Assembly: GCA_905221605.1 (NCBI GenBank) | Contig: CAJNDS010002699.1 | Span: 247,748-311,747, forward strand | Reading direction: 5' to 3' | DNA from: Symbiodinium natans | Lineage: Eukaryota > Sar > Dinophyceae > Suessiales > Symbiodiniaceae | Length of the DNA: 64,000 nt | Part shown: piece by piece, positions 1 to 10,408 of the stretch | Position numbering within the stretch: the first letter of the stretch is position 1 | Layout of the letters: every line of letters begins with the position of its first letter | Made by a program: the position numbers and the translations under genes | Notes under the pieces: generated by a model | What the model saw: the letters and a program-made list of their open reading frames with translations, nothing else | What the model was told of the DNA's origin: nothing | Databases searched by the model: none

Positions 1-357
1 GTGGAGCGCGGGAGTACTAGAATCAGTGATCTTGTAGCTTGTCTACCCTGATTCGACCACACACAGTCCGAGGAGAACAATGCCACAGAAGAAGAGGATG
101 AAGGCAGGGCGGCTTCTCACTATAGAGGGCGCAGCTACACGAATCGTCTGCCCCTTGATTCCCAGTGCAGCACCTAGTTCTCGAACCCTGTGGTTGGCAT
201 AATTGTTGTCCAGCGCCTTACGGCCTTGCGTTTGTCCATGTGCACTGCGCAGGAAACCAACCGCCGGCTTCCAACGCCACAAAACAGGCAGGAAATCAAC
301 CCCCAGCTCCTTTCGAACTTTGGTGCTAAGACTTCTTGCATGCAGAACGCTGGCCAG

Positions 358-565
358 GAGAGCGGTGAGAGCGAGGCTGAGACCACGATGTTGGACGAAA
401 TGATCATGGCTGACATCAAGGTGTGGGAACCCATCGCATGGAAGCTCACATGGAAGCTTTCAGATTACGAGCCGATTTGATCTCCGACTCTCCGAATTCG
501 GAAAGCTCCGGAAGGCCGCCGAAGAGCAGGCCGAGAACCAACCTCGCCACGAGCGGCCCTTGAAG
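358..565 (+). CDS. Putative two-exon fragment, acidic/coiled-coil-like protein
   Basis: Two consecutive exon candidates in phase 0. Exon 358-420 follows an acceptor (ggccag) and encodes an acidic Ser/Glu/Met-rich stretch ending in MADIK before a GT donor. Exon 464-565 follows ctttcag and encodes a charged segment containing LSEFGKLRKAAEEQAENQ, ending before AAG|GTCCGAG. The implied intron is only 43 nt (421-463). Reading straight through gives a stop at 478-480, so splicing is needed to keep the frame. The composition suggests a helix or coiled coil. I do not recognise the family, and both outer ends of the gene are unresolved. No transcript evidence is available. Confidence 0.33.
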
Positions 566-1176
566 GTCCGAGATAGGGCGATTCCCCTGCGATCCTTCTT
601 CCTTGGACTTGCCGTGGCATCCCTCAGGCCGGCAACACCCGAACGTCGAGCAACGACCGGGCCGCTAGAACGTCGATTAGAACGTCGCGGAGAATGGTGT
701 CCTGACTCGCATAAGGTGTGCAACAATACGTGTCAGCATGCCGCATGTGCTCTTCGCCCTTCCGAGTCTGTGGGTCGCGCTGATGAACAAGTAGCTGAAC
801 GTGGACCTGCAGCGGACTCCAAGGACTGACAGCGTGCTAGGGACTGTAGTGCTGCAGCTGTCGGCGCATGCCCACCACAACAAAGATAGACGGAGTCCAG
901 ACGTAGGAAGGCTTTGGATGCCAGCTTTGGATTTGTATTGTGCAGTGGCAGGAGAGCGCTGAGGCTCAAAATCGTGATGATCTGGAAGAGCCTGAGTCCT
1001 AGGGTCCTGGTGCCCCTGGTGTCTGCTTGAGTCCTAGAGTATTTGTGACAGTGCTGGGGAGCAGTCTATTTGCCACCCGCAACAGGTTTGAGTCCTGGAC
1101 CCCTCTGCAGTCAGAGAAAAGATGCTTGGCAGATTGGATCTAGGGCAGAGATGGGAAGAGCAAGCCCATCCCACAG
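566..1176. other. No gene resolved
   Basis: Mixed sequence with short unsupported open frames on both strands. No repeat, family motif or convincing splice-bounded exon was seen. Confidence 0.4.
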
Positions 1177-1177
1177 A

Positions 1178-1327
1178 GACGTGGAGTCCTCGGCAAAGCC
1201 GTCTGGCCGAGGCTTCGATGGAGAGCCGATCAAGGTCGCGCGAGTCGCCCCGCCTTCTGGAACAGTGCAGTGGTGGGACGCTGGCGCGCCGGCGCAGGAG
1301 GCTGAAGTGAGCAGCCCTGCTTCATGA
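1178..1327 (+). CDS. Possible terminal exon, unknown protein
   Basis: The open frame follows an acceptor-like tcccacag (ends 1176) and runs to TGA at 1325-1327. It encodes DVESSAKPSGRGFDGEPIK and then an Ala/Pro/Glu-rich tail ending EVSSPAS. A second frame in the same stretch (RLAEASMESRSRSRESPR) is also protein-like, so the frame choice is weak. No family is recognised. Confidence 0.18.
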   Translation, partial: DVESSAKPSGRGFDGEPIKVARVAPPSGTVQWWDAGAPAQEAEVSSPAS

Positions 1328-1712
1328 AAGAGCATGAGGATTCCCATCAATGACGCGCAGATGCTTGTAGCTTCTTGCATCCGATCAACCTTTTTTAGGT
1401 CATGCAGGTGTGCTCCAGGCCGTCATCCACTGGTTGTCCATACCGGTTTTATGATGTTTTCTGTATATTGTATACCGCACCTGTGGGCACGTCGGCTGTT
1501 TGGACAAAAGTTGCAGCTGATTCCCTTTGGGAAGTCGCTGCGGTACCCACTGCATATACTGGCTTTCCATCCCTAGAAGGCACCAAAAGGTGTAGGGGAC
1601 ATGGCCGGCTTTCAATTAGAACGACTCATGGTGAAGGAAGGATGTGCTCCAGTTGCTAAGCAACCGGTGCACAGGCTGTGCTGCCAAAACAAGGTAGACC
1701 TTCGAGCTGCAA

Positions 1713-1819
1713 GTTGGGGTTTACGAAAATAGGGGGATCCTCACTTTTGATCCACAAATAGAAGGATCCCCTCATTACGATAACCCCAATAAGGTACCCC
1801 TAATTTCGGAAACCCCCAA
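1713..1819. repeat. MITE-like hairpin, about 107 bp
   Basis: The two ends are imperfect inverted repeats of about 27 bp: left TTGGGGTTTACGAAAATAGG, right the reverse complement of TTGGGGGTTTCCGAAATTAG. A second internal inverted pair (ggatcc...aaggatcc) lies between them. There is no coding capacity. The compact fold-back structure is typical of a non-autonomous DNA element. No flanking target duplication is obvious. Confidence 0.55.
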
Positions 1820-2440
1820 GTAGACTCTGGAGATTGGATCGCCCTTATGGACATTGACATGATGACACCTCTTATCCGCCACATATTCTCAGGACTCCAA
1901 GGGTGCGGAAGCACATGTGGCAGAGCAGGCAGGGCGCGTTGCTCCGTTGCAGGGAAAGTGTTGGGCTGTATTCATTGTATCTCATTGTGTTGGACTGATG
2001 ATGTCAGGTGCACAAATACGCCTATAACGCAGAACGTTTCGGCCCTAGACCCCGTCGCTGAGTTGTGAGATGTGAGCACAAGCGCCGCCTCAACGCATGC
2101 TGTGCACGGCTATACGGAGTGAGAACTGTGCGGGAATAGCTTCCAGGCCGCTATCGGCGTGGCCTCAAGTGGATAGACATGGTTGGCATCTGAGCTTCTG
2201 CTGTAGACACTGCGATGCTTGCGGTTGTGCGAATTCTGCATACTCTGGACTTTGGAGTATTCTGGGAGAGTCTGCGCACGACTTTGCGAGGACAAGAAGG
2301 ACGATCGCAAGCTGCAGCTTGAGCAGGCAACGCTGAGGCCAGGACTCTCACTTGGAGAAGTATAGTATAGTGTAGTGCCTTTTGGCCTTTTGGGCCAGGC
2401 CAGCACCTGCTGAGTTGTCTTCCTCGTCCTGTCAGGATGA
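1820..2440. other. No gene resolved
   Basis: Only short overlapping frames on both strands. Nothing recognisable. Confidence 0.4.
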
Positions 2441-2442
2441 GG

Positions 2443-2649
2443 CTAGCAAAGGCAATGTCGCTTGCTCACATGCGATTCGGCGAGAATCCGGAGCCAGCGG
2501 GCGAAGCTGAGAAGGCAGCGTCGTGCAGGGCATGGCATGTCGAAGCATACCACTGCGTGCCTTTGTGATCCTTTGTGCTGGGAGGCGGCGTTGAAAGAAG
2601 CACGCCAGCTGCTAGCAGAGGTTTTGAAAGTCAGCGAGGTGCCTTTCAT
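2443..2649 (-). CDS. Small minus-strand ORF behind a spliced-leader relic
   Basis: A 68-codon frame begins with ATG 30 nt downstream (on the minus strand) of the 13-nt spliced-leader match at 2680-2692. That is the spacing expected for a relict leader plus 5' UTR in a retroposed dinoflagellate gene. The protein is Ser/Arg/Cys-rich with no recognised family. The plus strand of the same stretch also has a protein-like segment (EAALKEARQLLAEVLKVSE, about 2582-2638), so which strand codes is uncertain. Confidence 0.2.
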   Translation of the reverse strand: MKGTSLTFKTSASSWRASFNAASQHKGSQRHAVVCFDMPCPARRCLLSFARWLRILAESHVSKRHCLC

Positions 2650-2679
2650 CCAGACAAATGTAGAGCTGGCCTCCCTCGT

Positions 2680-2692
2680 CTTGAGCCAAAAT
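2680..2692 (-). promoter_or_regulatory. Candidate relict dinoflagellate spliced leader (DinoSL)
   Basis: On the minus strand the bases read ATTTTGGCTCAAG, an exact match to the last 13 nt of the conserved 21/22-nt dinoflagellate spliced leader. Relict leaders of this kind are left when a trans-spliced mRNA is reverse-transcribed and reinserted. The bases 5' of the match do not continue the leader. A specific 13-mer is unlikely by chance in 64 kb, but no recognised gene follows it. Confidence 0.4.
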
Positions 2693-3005
2693 CAATTCCC
2701 CTCCCCGCCCTCCCCCTCCCCCTACTCGTTGCGACACGGCATACCTGTGTTGCCTTGCCGTGCCCGCTCCTTCTCGAGGTCCCCTCGAGGTGCTTGACGT
2801 GTGACATTCCTATGCAGTAGCACGTGAATCGTCCGCGCAGGCTCTCAACAACGACTCCGTGAAGTATGAATGCATGAAAATGAATCTGCAGGCTCGGAAG
2901 CCGCTTGTTGTTGCGACATGGCATCGCACCCCATCCCCATGACACTTAACCGAACCTCGGCATGGTTGCAATGATCTTGCGCCAGGGTGAGTGGGATCTT
3001 GGCAG

Positions 3006-3404
3006 GTATGCATCCAAGATGAAGATGTTGCCGAAGCTAGAAAAGTACTCTCGCAGTTGCAGGACGGGTATGGGCATGAGTTCTGTTCCTCTCCGACTCG
3101 TGAGCTTTTGGAATCTACTGTCGGCTAGAAGCTGGTTGAGGAGGAGAGGCCTGACGATGAGGACCTCAAAAGCGACAACGCCAGGATGGGATCAGAAGTT
3201 AAGCCATCGCACGGGGGCAGATTCAGATCCGAACGCATGCAGGGCATGCGGGCAGAGAACGTCCTGTGCAAATGCATGATGACACTGCCCAAGTCCGCGC
3301 GTTGCTTGCCGCAGGCATTTATGGTTCAGGGTAGCTTCAGCTCTTCGTACCCAGCTGCACGATGGCAGAGATGCAGAAGGATTGATGTCTGTCAAACTTC
3401 ATGA
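3006..3404 (+). pseudogene. Exon-like acidic reading frame with one in-frame TAG
   Basis: After the acceptor cttggcag the frame encodes a charged, helical-looking protein (DEDVAEARKVLSQLQDGYG, then SPTRELLEST). A TAG at 3126-3128 interrupts it, and the same frame continues with KLVEEERPDDEDLKSDNARM. The text on either side is equally protein-like in one frame, so either a nonsense mutation has hit a real exon or a very short intron spans the stop. The frame stays open to 3404. Family unknown. Confidence 0.28.
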
Positions 3405-3596
3405 GATGTGGGTTGTATGCTCTTGCTCTGGCTATTTGGGACGTCCCTTCTTCAACAGACTAGATGGGGCTTGCTGTGTCTGAGTTTGGGGTAGACTCCT
3501 AACTGACAACCTGCATGGTGAGCAGCCAGCAGGTGTTAACTGGACAATCCATCTGCACGACAGACATGGGCGACTTGTCTCCGCTTTGTTCTTGCT

Positions 3597-3791
3597 GTGG
3601 GCGCAAGAGCCTTTCTGCCTGGGGGGGAAGCAACAAGAGACTCTGGCAGACAAGGTACCGATGGCTTCCAGAGCTCCGGAGACGAATTCGCGCCTCATTT
3701 GGGCAGGGAGGTCTCTCAGGACTCTACCGGATCACTCCTTCATGGCCAAGGCCGGATGAGGCTCTTCGAGGAGATCCTAAATGATTCCTGA
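3597..3791 (+). CDS. Possible C-terminal exon, unknown protein
   Basis: The frame encodes a polar Gly/Ser/Asp/Arg-rich sequence including GREVSQDSTGSLLHGQGRMR and ends LFEEILNDS before TGA at 3789-3791. It lies downstream in the same orientation as the acidic frame at 3.0-3.4 kb and could be its last exon, but the joining introns are not resolved. No domain is recognised. Confidence 0.22.
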   Translation: MGARAFLPGGEATRDSGRQGTDGFQSSGDEFAPHLGREVSQDSTGSLLHGQGRMRLFEEILNDS

Positions 3792-3911
3792 TGTAGCTGA
3801 GCTGCTCAACTTGTGCCCAGTGACATGAAGATCAATTCGGCAGTGCATCGTTTGAGGGTGAGACAATGGCAGCTGTAGCAGTTTATGTTAAGTTATGTTA
3901 GCATCTTGCAG

Positions 3912-4240
3912 GGGCGTGCAAGCCATGTGCCTGGTTCTGGAAGCCACAAGGGTGCCGCCACTTGGTGCAAAGTCCGATTTCCTGTCGATGCTCTTTGTCC
4001 ACAGCAAGCTACAGGGGTTGTTCACACATGTTCATGCACTCGCCAGCCCATGCGTCTCTGATGAACTTGTAAGGCAATGGAAAAGATTGCCTTCACTGTC
4101 ATCTTTGCCCCTGCCTCCTTGCTGCAGTAACATGAGGATGGGGCATCGTCGGTTCTCCCATGTTCTCCCGGTGCACGTTTGATGAATGTGGGCGTGGGCT
4201 ACTTTTTGGCAGACCAGGCAGTGAGATCAAGGCCCGCAAG
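3912..4240 (+). CDS. C3H1 (CCCH) zinc-finger gene fragment, split finger
   Basis: Exon 3912-3956 (after ttgcag) encodes ACKPCAWFWKPQGCR. Exon 4074-about 4110 (after gtaag) encodes NGKDCLHCHLCP. The junction works only with a GC donor: TGC C|gccact joined to GC AAT GGA gives C-R-N-G. The joined finger is C-x8-C-x5-C-x3-H, a canonical C3H1 zinc finger that typically binds single-stranded RNA. A third segment near 4210-4245 encodes SEIKARKKKLFARR, the basic tail that follows this finger in the other copies here. The last junction is unresolved. The same architecture occurs at 16.6 and 17.7 kb. Product unknown beyond the finger. Confidence 0.6.
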
Positions 4241-4249
4241 AAGAAGCTA

Positions 4250-4611
4250 TTTGCAAGGCGAGTACGGCCGAGTACGGATTCGTGAATTGCATGTGCAGGG
4301 CATGTCGCGATGTACTTCGCTGCCGCTTGAGTGCTTTTCACCTTCCAGGGAGTGCGGATGTTGCTTGAGGTTTGAGTTTCTGGGGTGAAAGTAGACCTTT
4401 TGAACATACGCGTGCCCGTTTCTCTGACATCCCAAGCGATTACCTCATCTGGCCGGCTGCGGGCTTCAGTCGCTTCCTGCCTCTGCTGATGTTGGGGCAT
4501 TTTCCTCATCCCCAAGGAGAATGAAATCCTGGGCTTTGTTTTGGGGACCCTAGCCGAACGGACCCGAAAGGTAGCAAAACATTCTGTGTGGCTATGGCAC
4601 AACCTGTTACT
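4250..4611. other. No gene resolved
   Basis: Short frames only; a 188-codon minus-strand frame crosses 4.1-4.67 kb but overlaps the C3H1 exons and shows no recognisable domain. Confidence 0.4.
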
Positions 4612-4641
4612 TTGAATAATCCATATAATGCTTAACATATC
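4612..4641 (+). repeat. Left arm of an exact 30-bp inverted repeat bounding the repeat block
   Basis: Starts TTGAATAATCCATATAATGC and ends in CATATC. Its exact reverse complement is at 15400-15429. The two arms enclose nearly all the satellite and palindrome DNA of the window. Confidence 0.85.
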
Positions 4642-4651
4642 TTTTGGGTTT

Positions 4652-5010
4652 TCATGGAAAATCATATATGGGTTGGGGTCTGGGAAGGGTCATGTTTGGT
4701 CTTGAGGCGTCCGAAGTCGGGATTGGTCTTAAAAATATGGTCTCGGCTTGCGTTTACGAAGCAAACCTAGTAGAAAAGCACATCTGGGTTGGGGCCTGGG
4801 GAGGGTCATGTTTGGTCTTGAGGCGTCCGAAGTCGGGATTGGTCTTTAAAAATATGGTCTCGGCTTGCGTTTTGCGAAGCAAACCTAGTAGAAAAAACAC
4901 ATCTGGGTTGGGGCCTGGGGAGGGTCATGTTTGGTCTTGAGGCATCGTAAGTCGGGATTGGTCGTAAGAAACATGGCCTCGGCTGGCGCTGAGGAAGTCA
5001 GTGTCATATA
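4652..5010 (+). repeat. Three tandem copies of a 116-119-bp unit
   Basis: The phrase GGTTGGGGYCTGGG recurs at 4671, 4787 and 4906, followed each time by TCATGTTTGGTCTTGAGGC. Copies 1 and 2 are close; copy 3 diverges toward its end. The long plus-strand frame across it repeats with the unit and is not a gene. Confidence 0.85.
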
Positions 5011-5489
5011 CAAGAAATAGTGGGTCGCGCTATTGTGCAACCAGGTGTAGCCTAGCTCCTTCTAGAGCGACAAAAACTTCTGGACACGTCCATGAAGCGT
5101 CGATCACGGGTAGAAGTTTTCATCGGAGTTGAAAAAAATCATGGAAGAACGCAGTGCCCCTGAAGCAAGATCCATGCGCCGTAGGATTGAAAACACCTCC
5201 TCAACTTTTCCGAAACATATACAGGCGGTGTCTCTTCGTGAAAGATCCTGGCGCGCGCGCCCATGCCTAGGTTGTAAGTTGTAAGTGGCAACCAAACACC
5301 ACGAAAAAAAAAAAAAAAAACTCGACTAGTTTCTGACACGAAAACATGGGCCCCTTGCCCACCCCCCCCCCCCCCCCCCAAACCCAACCCCCCCATCGCA
5401 CTCCTTGCCTCAACGGCCACCGCCAGACCCCTCCCCTTTTTTTTGGGGCACCCCGCGCCGCCCGCCAACCCGCGGCCCGCCCCCCCCCC
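5011..5489. other. Homopolymer-rich stretch (A17, C19 and further C/T/G runs)
   Basis: Contains an A-run at 5304-5320, a C-run at 5362-5380, a T-run near 5436 and a C-run ending at 5490. Minus-strand frames here are Gly/Phe runs caused by the homopolymers. No gene. Confidence 0.7.
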
Positions 5490-5490
5490 C

Positions 5491-5565
5491 GTGGGTGGCT
5501 TAAATAGGGTCTATTTGGAAGCTGGGACTCGGGTTTTCTTATAGCCATACACGTTTCCACGAGGG
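5491..5565 (-). repeat. One-ended copy of the TIR element also at 12.64 and 14.40 kb
   Basis: AAATAGGGTCTATTTGGAAG, followed by a diverged CTGGGACTCGGGTTTTC, matches the end of the elements at 12635-12740 and 14397-14501 in reverse orientation. The second TIR is missing. As in the other copies, a homopolymer tract (here C, up to 5490) abuts the terminal GTG..GGCTTAAAT. Confidence 0.6.
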
Positions 5566-5599
5566 TACGCTGCTGTCACGTCAGTCGTACTATGGAGGC

Positions 5600-8165
5600 C
5601 TCAGGAACAAGAACCAGGTAGTTCCTCTTTTCTCTTCTCTTTTTCTCCTCAATCCTAAAGTCGAAGGCTCTCGTGAGGAGAAGAGAAGGGAGAGAAGGAG
5701 GGAAAGATAAGAGGAACACGATTTTCATGGGAAGAGCCAAGAAAAGAATAGAAGAGAGATAAAACAAGGCGCAAAGAAGATGGTACTCTTCTTTATCTAT
5801 CCTCTCTCCCTTATCTCTCCGTTCCCTCTGTCTTTTCGAAATGAGAAAAACAAAAAGAAAGATGAAAAGAAGAAGGGTTAGGAAAAGAGCCGAAGAGATA
5901 GGCCGAAAAGAGGGGTATGGTGAAGTACGGCAAAGGTCCACGCACAAGGAGTCACCTTCTGCTTACCCTTCCACTGCTTGATTTTACAAGCTCCTTTCTT
6001 GTGTTTTATCAGTTAAAATTAAAAGGAAACAGAAGGAGAGAAGGGAAAGGGAAGTGAGAGAGGAGAGACAACAAGGAGGCCATTTTAATTTCCTGTGAGT
6101 TATCAAAAGGAATGCAATATTATGGGAAGAGCAATGGAAAAAAGAGTGGAAGAGAAATTAAGACAGGAGAGGGAGGTGCAAAAATAAGGCAAAGAGAAGA
6201 TGGTGCCGTTTTCATCTCACCTCTCGTTCTTATCTTCCTCTTCTCTGGTTCTTTTCCCTGTGAAATAAAAAAACAAAAGGAAGGACAATGAACATATAAA
6301 GGAACCCGTTTTCGTTTTCCGTTTGGGCACAAGGAAAAAAAACAGAGGCGATAGGGCGAGAGGAGGGGTTTGCTGAAGCATGGGGAGGGTGTACGGGCAA
6401 GGGGCCAACTCCGCCCACTTCCCCCATCCATTGAAAGAGGAAAAGGAACAGGGCCTCCATTCCCCTCTTATTCTTCCTTTCTTGCGTTTTTGTCGTTTAG
6501 AAGGGAACAGGAGAAGAGGAGGGAGAGAGAAGGAGAGAGGAGACATAAAAAGGGTTGCATTTTTAATGGGAAGAGCAAAGAAAAGACCAGAAGAGAGATG
6601 ATGGGAGAAGAGGGGGAGACAAAACAAGGCGCACAGAAAATGGGCAGATAAGAAGAGAGGAAAGGGAATGACCAAGTACAATGAGGAGTTCTTCAATTTC
6701 CCTCCCTATCTCTTATGTTACTTTTCCTTCTTGTGGGGTGTCCCTTTTTCTCTTGAAGATGCAGAAAACGATTGAAAAGGACACCCGTTCCATCGCCCAT
6801 ATGTAGGGAAAGAGAGAGAATCATGAGCATCAGCTGGGCTTGCTGCCAATCCAACATGGGCGTCCCTTTTAATCGCATTCTGTGTCCTTTTTTCTCGCTT
6901 GAAGATGCAGAAAACGATCCAAAAGCACATCTGTTGGAGGAAGAGAGAAGGAGAGAGGAGAGATACCAAGGATTGCATATTTAATGGGAAGAGCAAGGAA
7001 GAGAATAGAAGACAGATGAATAGAGAAGATGGCGCTCTTCTTTATCTATTCTCTCTCCCTTGTTTCTCCCTTCCCTCTTTCTTTTCGAAATGAGAAAAAC
7101 AAAAAGGAAGAACTATGAGAAGGAGAAGAGTAAGGAAAGGAACAGAAGAGATAGGCCGAGAGGATGAATATGATGGAGTATTATGGAAAGGCTCACGCGC
7201 AAGGAGTCACCCTCTGCTTACCTTTTCACTGCTTTATCATATGAGTTCCTTTCTTGTGTTTTATCAGTTAAAAGGAAGCGGAAGAAGAGAAGGGAAAGGG
7301 AAGTGAGAGAGGAAAGATAACAAGGATGCTATGTTTCCCGAAGCGTGCTGCAAGGAATAGAAGAGACAGGAAGCAAGGAGACGGAATCACAAAATAAGGC
7401 GCAAAGCTGTACATATCATCTCTCCCTTGTCTCTCCCTATTCCCTTTCGAACTAGAAAAAACCATTCTTGCTTTTCACAGATAGGTTCCCTCTCTCCTCT
7501 TCAGGAAATCCCCTTTCCCTTATGTTGCTTTTTGAAGCGAATAAGAAAAATAGCAGATAAGAAGAGAGGAAAGGGTCAATTTCCCTCCCTATCTCTTATG
7601 TTGCTTTTCCTTCTTGTGGGGTGTCCCTGTTTCTCTTGAAGATGCAGAAAACGATTGAAAAGGACACCCGTTCCATCGCCCATGTGTAGGGAAAGAGAGA
7701 GAATCATGAGCATCAGCTGGGCTTGCTGCCAATCCAACATGGGCGTCCCTTTTAATCGCAGTCTGTGTCCTTTTTTCTCGCTTGAAGATGCAGAAAACGA
7801 TCCAAAAGCACATCTGTTGGAGGAAGAGAGAAGGAGAGAGGAGAGATACCAAGGATTGCATATTTAATGGGAAGAGCAAGGAAGAGAATAGAAGACAGAT
7901 GAATAGAGAAGATGGCGCTCTTCTTTATCTATTCTCTCTCCCTTGTTTCTCCCTTCCCTCTTTCTTTTCGAAATGAGAAAAACAAAAAGGAAGAACTATG
8001 AGAAGGAGAAGAGTAAGGAAAGGAACAGAAGAGATAGGCCGAGAGGATGAATATGATGGAGTATTATGGAAAGGCTCACGCGCAAGGAGTCACCCTCTGC
8101 TTACCTTTCCACTGCTTTATCATATGAGTTCCTTTCTTGTGTTTTATCAGCAGAAGAGAAGGGAA
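5600..8165. repeat. Strand-skewed purine/pyrimidine low-complexity region with an internal duplication
   Basis: Alternating GA-rich and CT-rich runs (gaagagaa, ctctccctt and similar) fill the region. A block of about 565 bp at 6696-7262 is repeated almost exactly at 7579-8145, an offset of 883 bp. A third partial copy of its end (tctgcttacc...tttatcag) is at about 5960-6010. Many open frames of 60-160 codons on both strands are by-products of the skewed composition and duplicate along with the DNA. Confidence 0.8.
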
Positions 8166-8182
8166 AAGCAAAAATTGAGCCC

Positions 8183-10024
8183 AACATTTTAGGACCAGGG
8201 CTTGCGATCTGACTCTTTGGAGCAAAAATCGATTCCAAAATCTTAGGGACCAGGGCTTGCGATGTTACTCTTTGGAGCAAGAAATGAGCCAAAAATCTTA
8301 AAGACCGGGGCTTGCGATTTGACTCTTTGGAGCAAATACTGGGCCCAAAATCTTAGGGACCAGGGCTTGCAATTTGACTCCGTGGAGCACAAATCGACCC
8401 CGAAATCTTAGGGACCAGGGCTTGCGATTTGACTCTGTGGAGCACAAATCGACCCCGACAACTTAGGGACCAGGGCTTGCGATTTGACTCTTTGGAGCAA
8501 AAATCGACCCAAAAATCTAAGGGACCAGGGCTTGCGATTTTACTCTTTGGCGCAAAAACTGGGCCCCAAATCTTAGGGACCAGGGCTTGCGATGTCACTC
8601 TTTGGAGCAAAATTGAACCCAAAGTCTTAGGGACCAGGGCTTGCGATTTGACTCTTTGGAGCAAAAACCAAAATCTTAGGGGGTTTGCGATTTGACTCTT
8701 TGGAGCAAAAACTGGGCCCCAAATCTTAGGGACCAGGGCTTGCGGTTTGACTCTTTGGAGCAAAAATTGAACCCAAAATCTTAGGGACCAGGGCTTGCGA
8801 TTTGACTCTTTGAACCAAAAACTGGGCCCAAAATCTTAGGGACAAGGGCTTGCGATGTCACTCTTTGGAGCAAAAAATGAACCCAAAATCTTAGGGACCA
8901 GGGCTTGCGATTTGACTCTTTGGAGCAAAAACTGGGCCCCAAATCTTAGGGACCAGGGCTTGCGATGTCACTCTTTGAACCCAAAATCTTAGGGACCAGG
9001 GCTTGCGATGTCACTCTTTGGAGCAACAATGAATGCAAAATCTTAGGGACCAGGGCCTGCGATTTGACTCTTTGGAGCAAAAATTGAACCCAAAATCTTA
9101 GGGACCAGGGCTTGCGATTTGACTCTTTGGAGCAAAAATCGACCCAAAAATCTAAGGGACCAGGGCTTGCGATTTTACTCTTTGGCGCAAAAACTGGGCC
9201 CCAAATCTTAGGGACCAGGGCTTGCGATGTCACTCTTTGGAGCAAAAATTGAACCCAAAATCTTAGGGACCAGGACTTGCGATGTCACTCTTTGGAGCAA
9301 AAACTGGGCCCCCAATCTTAGGGACCAGAGCTTGCGATGTCACTCTTTGGAGCAAAAAATGAACCCAAAATCTTAGGGACCAGGGCTTGCGATTTGACTC
9401 TTCGGAGCAAAAACTGGGCCCCAAATCTTAGGGACCAGGGCTTGCGATGTTACTCTTTGGAGCAAAGATTGAACCCAAAATCTTAGGGACCAGGGCTTGC
9501 GATTTGACCCTTTGGAGCAAAAACTGGGCCCCAAATCTTAGGGACCAGGGCTTGCGATGTCACTCTTTGGAGCAAAAATTACCCCCAAAATCTTAGGGAC
9601 CAGGACTTGCGATGTCACTCTTTGGAGCAAAATTGAACCCAAAGTCTTAGGGACCAGGGCTTGCGATTTGACTCTTTGGAGCAAAAATTGAACCCAAAAT
9701 CTTAGGGACCAGGGCTTGCGATTTGACTCTTCGGAGCAAAAACTGGGCCCCAAATCTTAGGGACCAGGGCTTGCGATGTTACTCTTTGGAGCAAAGATTG
9801 AACCCAAAATCTTAGGGACCAGGGCTTGCGATTTGACTCTTTGGAGCAAAAACTGGGCCCAAAATCTTAGGGACCAGGGCTTGCGATGTTACTCTTTGGG
9901 GCAAGAAATGAGCCCAAAATCTTAGGGACCAGGGCTTGCGATGTTACTCTTTGGGGCAAGAAATGAGCTCAAAATCTTAGGGACCAGGGCTTGCGATGTC
10001 ACTTTTTGGAGCAAAAACTGTGCC
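8183..10024 (+). repeat. 55-bp satellite, about 33 copies
   Basis: The unit contains TTAGGGACCAGGGCTTGCGA followed by TTTGACTCTTTGGAGCAAAA. Two variants alternate over much of the array: GATTTGACTC with a CTGGGCCCCAAATC ending, and GATGTCACTC or GATGTTACTC with a TTGAACCCAAAATC ending. This suggests a 110-bp dimer as the unit of amplification. Apparent proteins on either strand (FCSEESNRKPWSL and the like) are translations of the satellite. Confidence 0.9.
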
Positions 10025-10392
10025 CTAGTATTGGGGGGAGGAGGGCTCGTGATTTAGTATTGGGAGGAGGCCCGGGCTCGTAAATTAGTATTGGGGGGAG
10101 GCCCGGCTCGTGATTTAGTATTGCGGGAGGCCCGGGCTCGTGATTTAGTATTGGGGGGAGGCCCGGGCTCGTGATTTAGTATTGGGGGGAGGCCCGGCCT
10201 CGTAATTTGGAGGCCCGGGCTCGTGATTTAGCCCGGGCTCGTGATTTAGTATTGGGGGGAGGCCCGGGCTCGTGATTTAGTATTGCGGGAAGGCCCGGGC
10301 TCGTAATTTAGTATTGGGGGGAGGCCCGGGCTCGTGATTTAGTATTGGGGGGAGGCCCGGGCTCGTGGTTTAGTATTGGGGGGAGGAGGATG
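10025..10392 (+). repeat. 32-bp G+C-rich satellite, about 11 copies (left arm)
   Basis: The unit carries TAGTATTGGGGGGAGGCC followed by CGGGCTCGTGATT. The same satellite runs in reverse orientation at 13380-13803, so the two arrays form the arms of a 3-kb inverted structure. Confidence 0.88.
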
Positions 10393-10408
10393 CCCCAGCC
10401 CCCACCCC

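Noticed and set aside
5576-8192. Minus- and plus-strand frames of 60-160 codons rich in Phe/Leu/Ser or Arg/Glu/Lys
   Set aside because: Products of strand-skewed CT/GA-rich DNA; they duplicate exactly with the 883-bp-offset repeat and match no family.
8353-9753. Minus-strand 'proteins' with repeated KPWSLRFW and FLLQRVKSQALVPK
   Set aside because: Translation of the 55-bp satellite; unit-length variation shifts the frame repeatedly.
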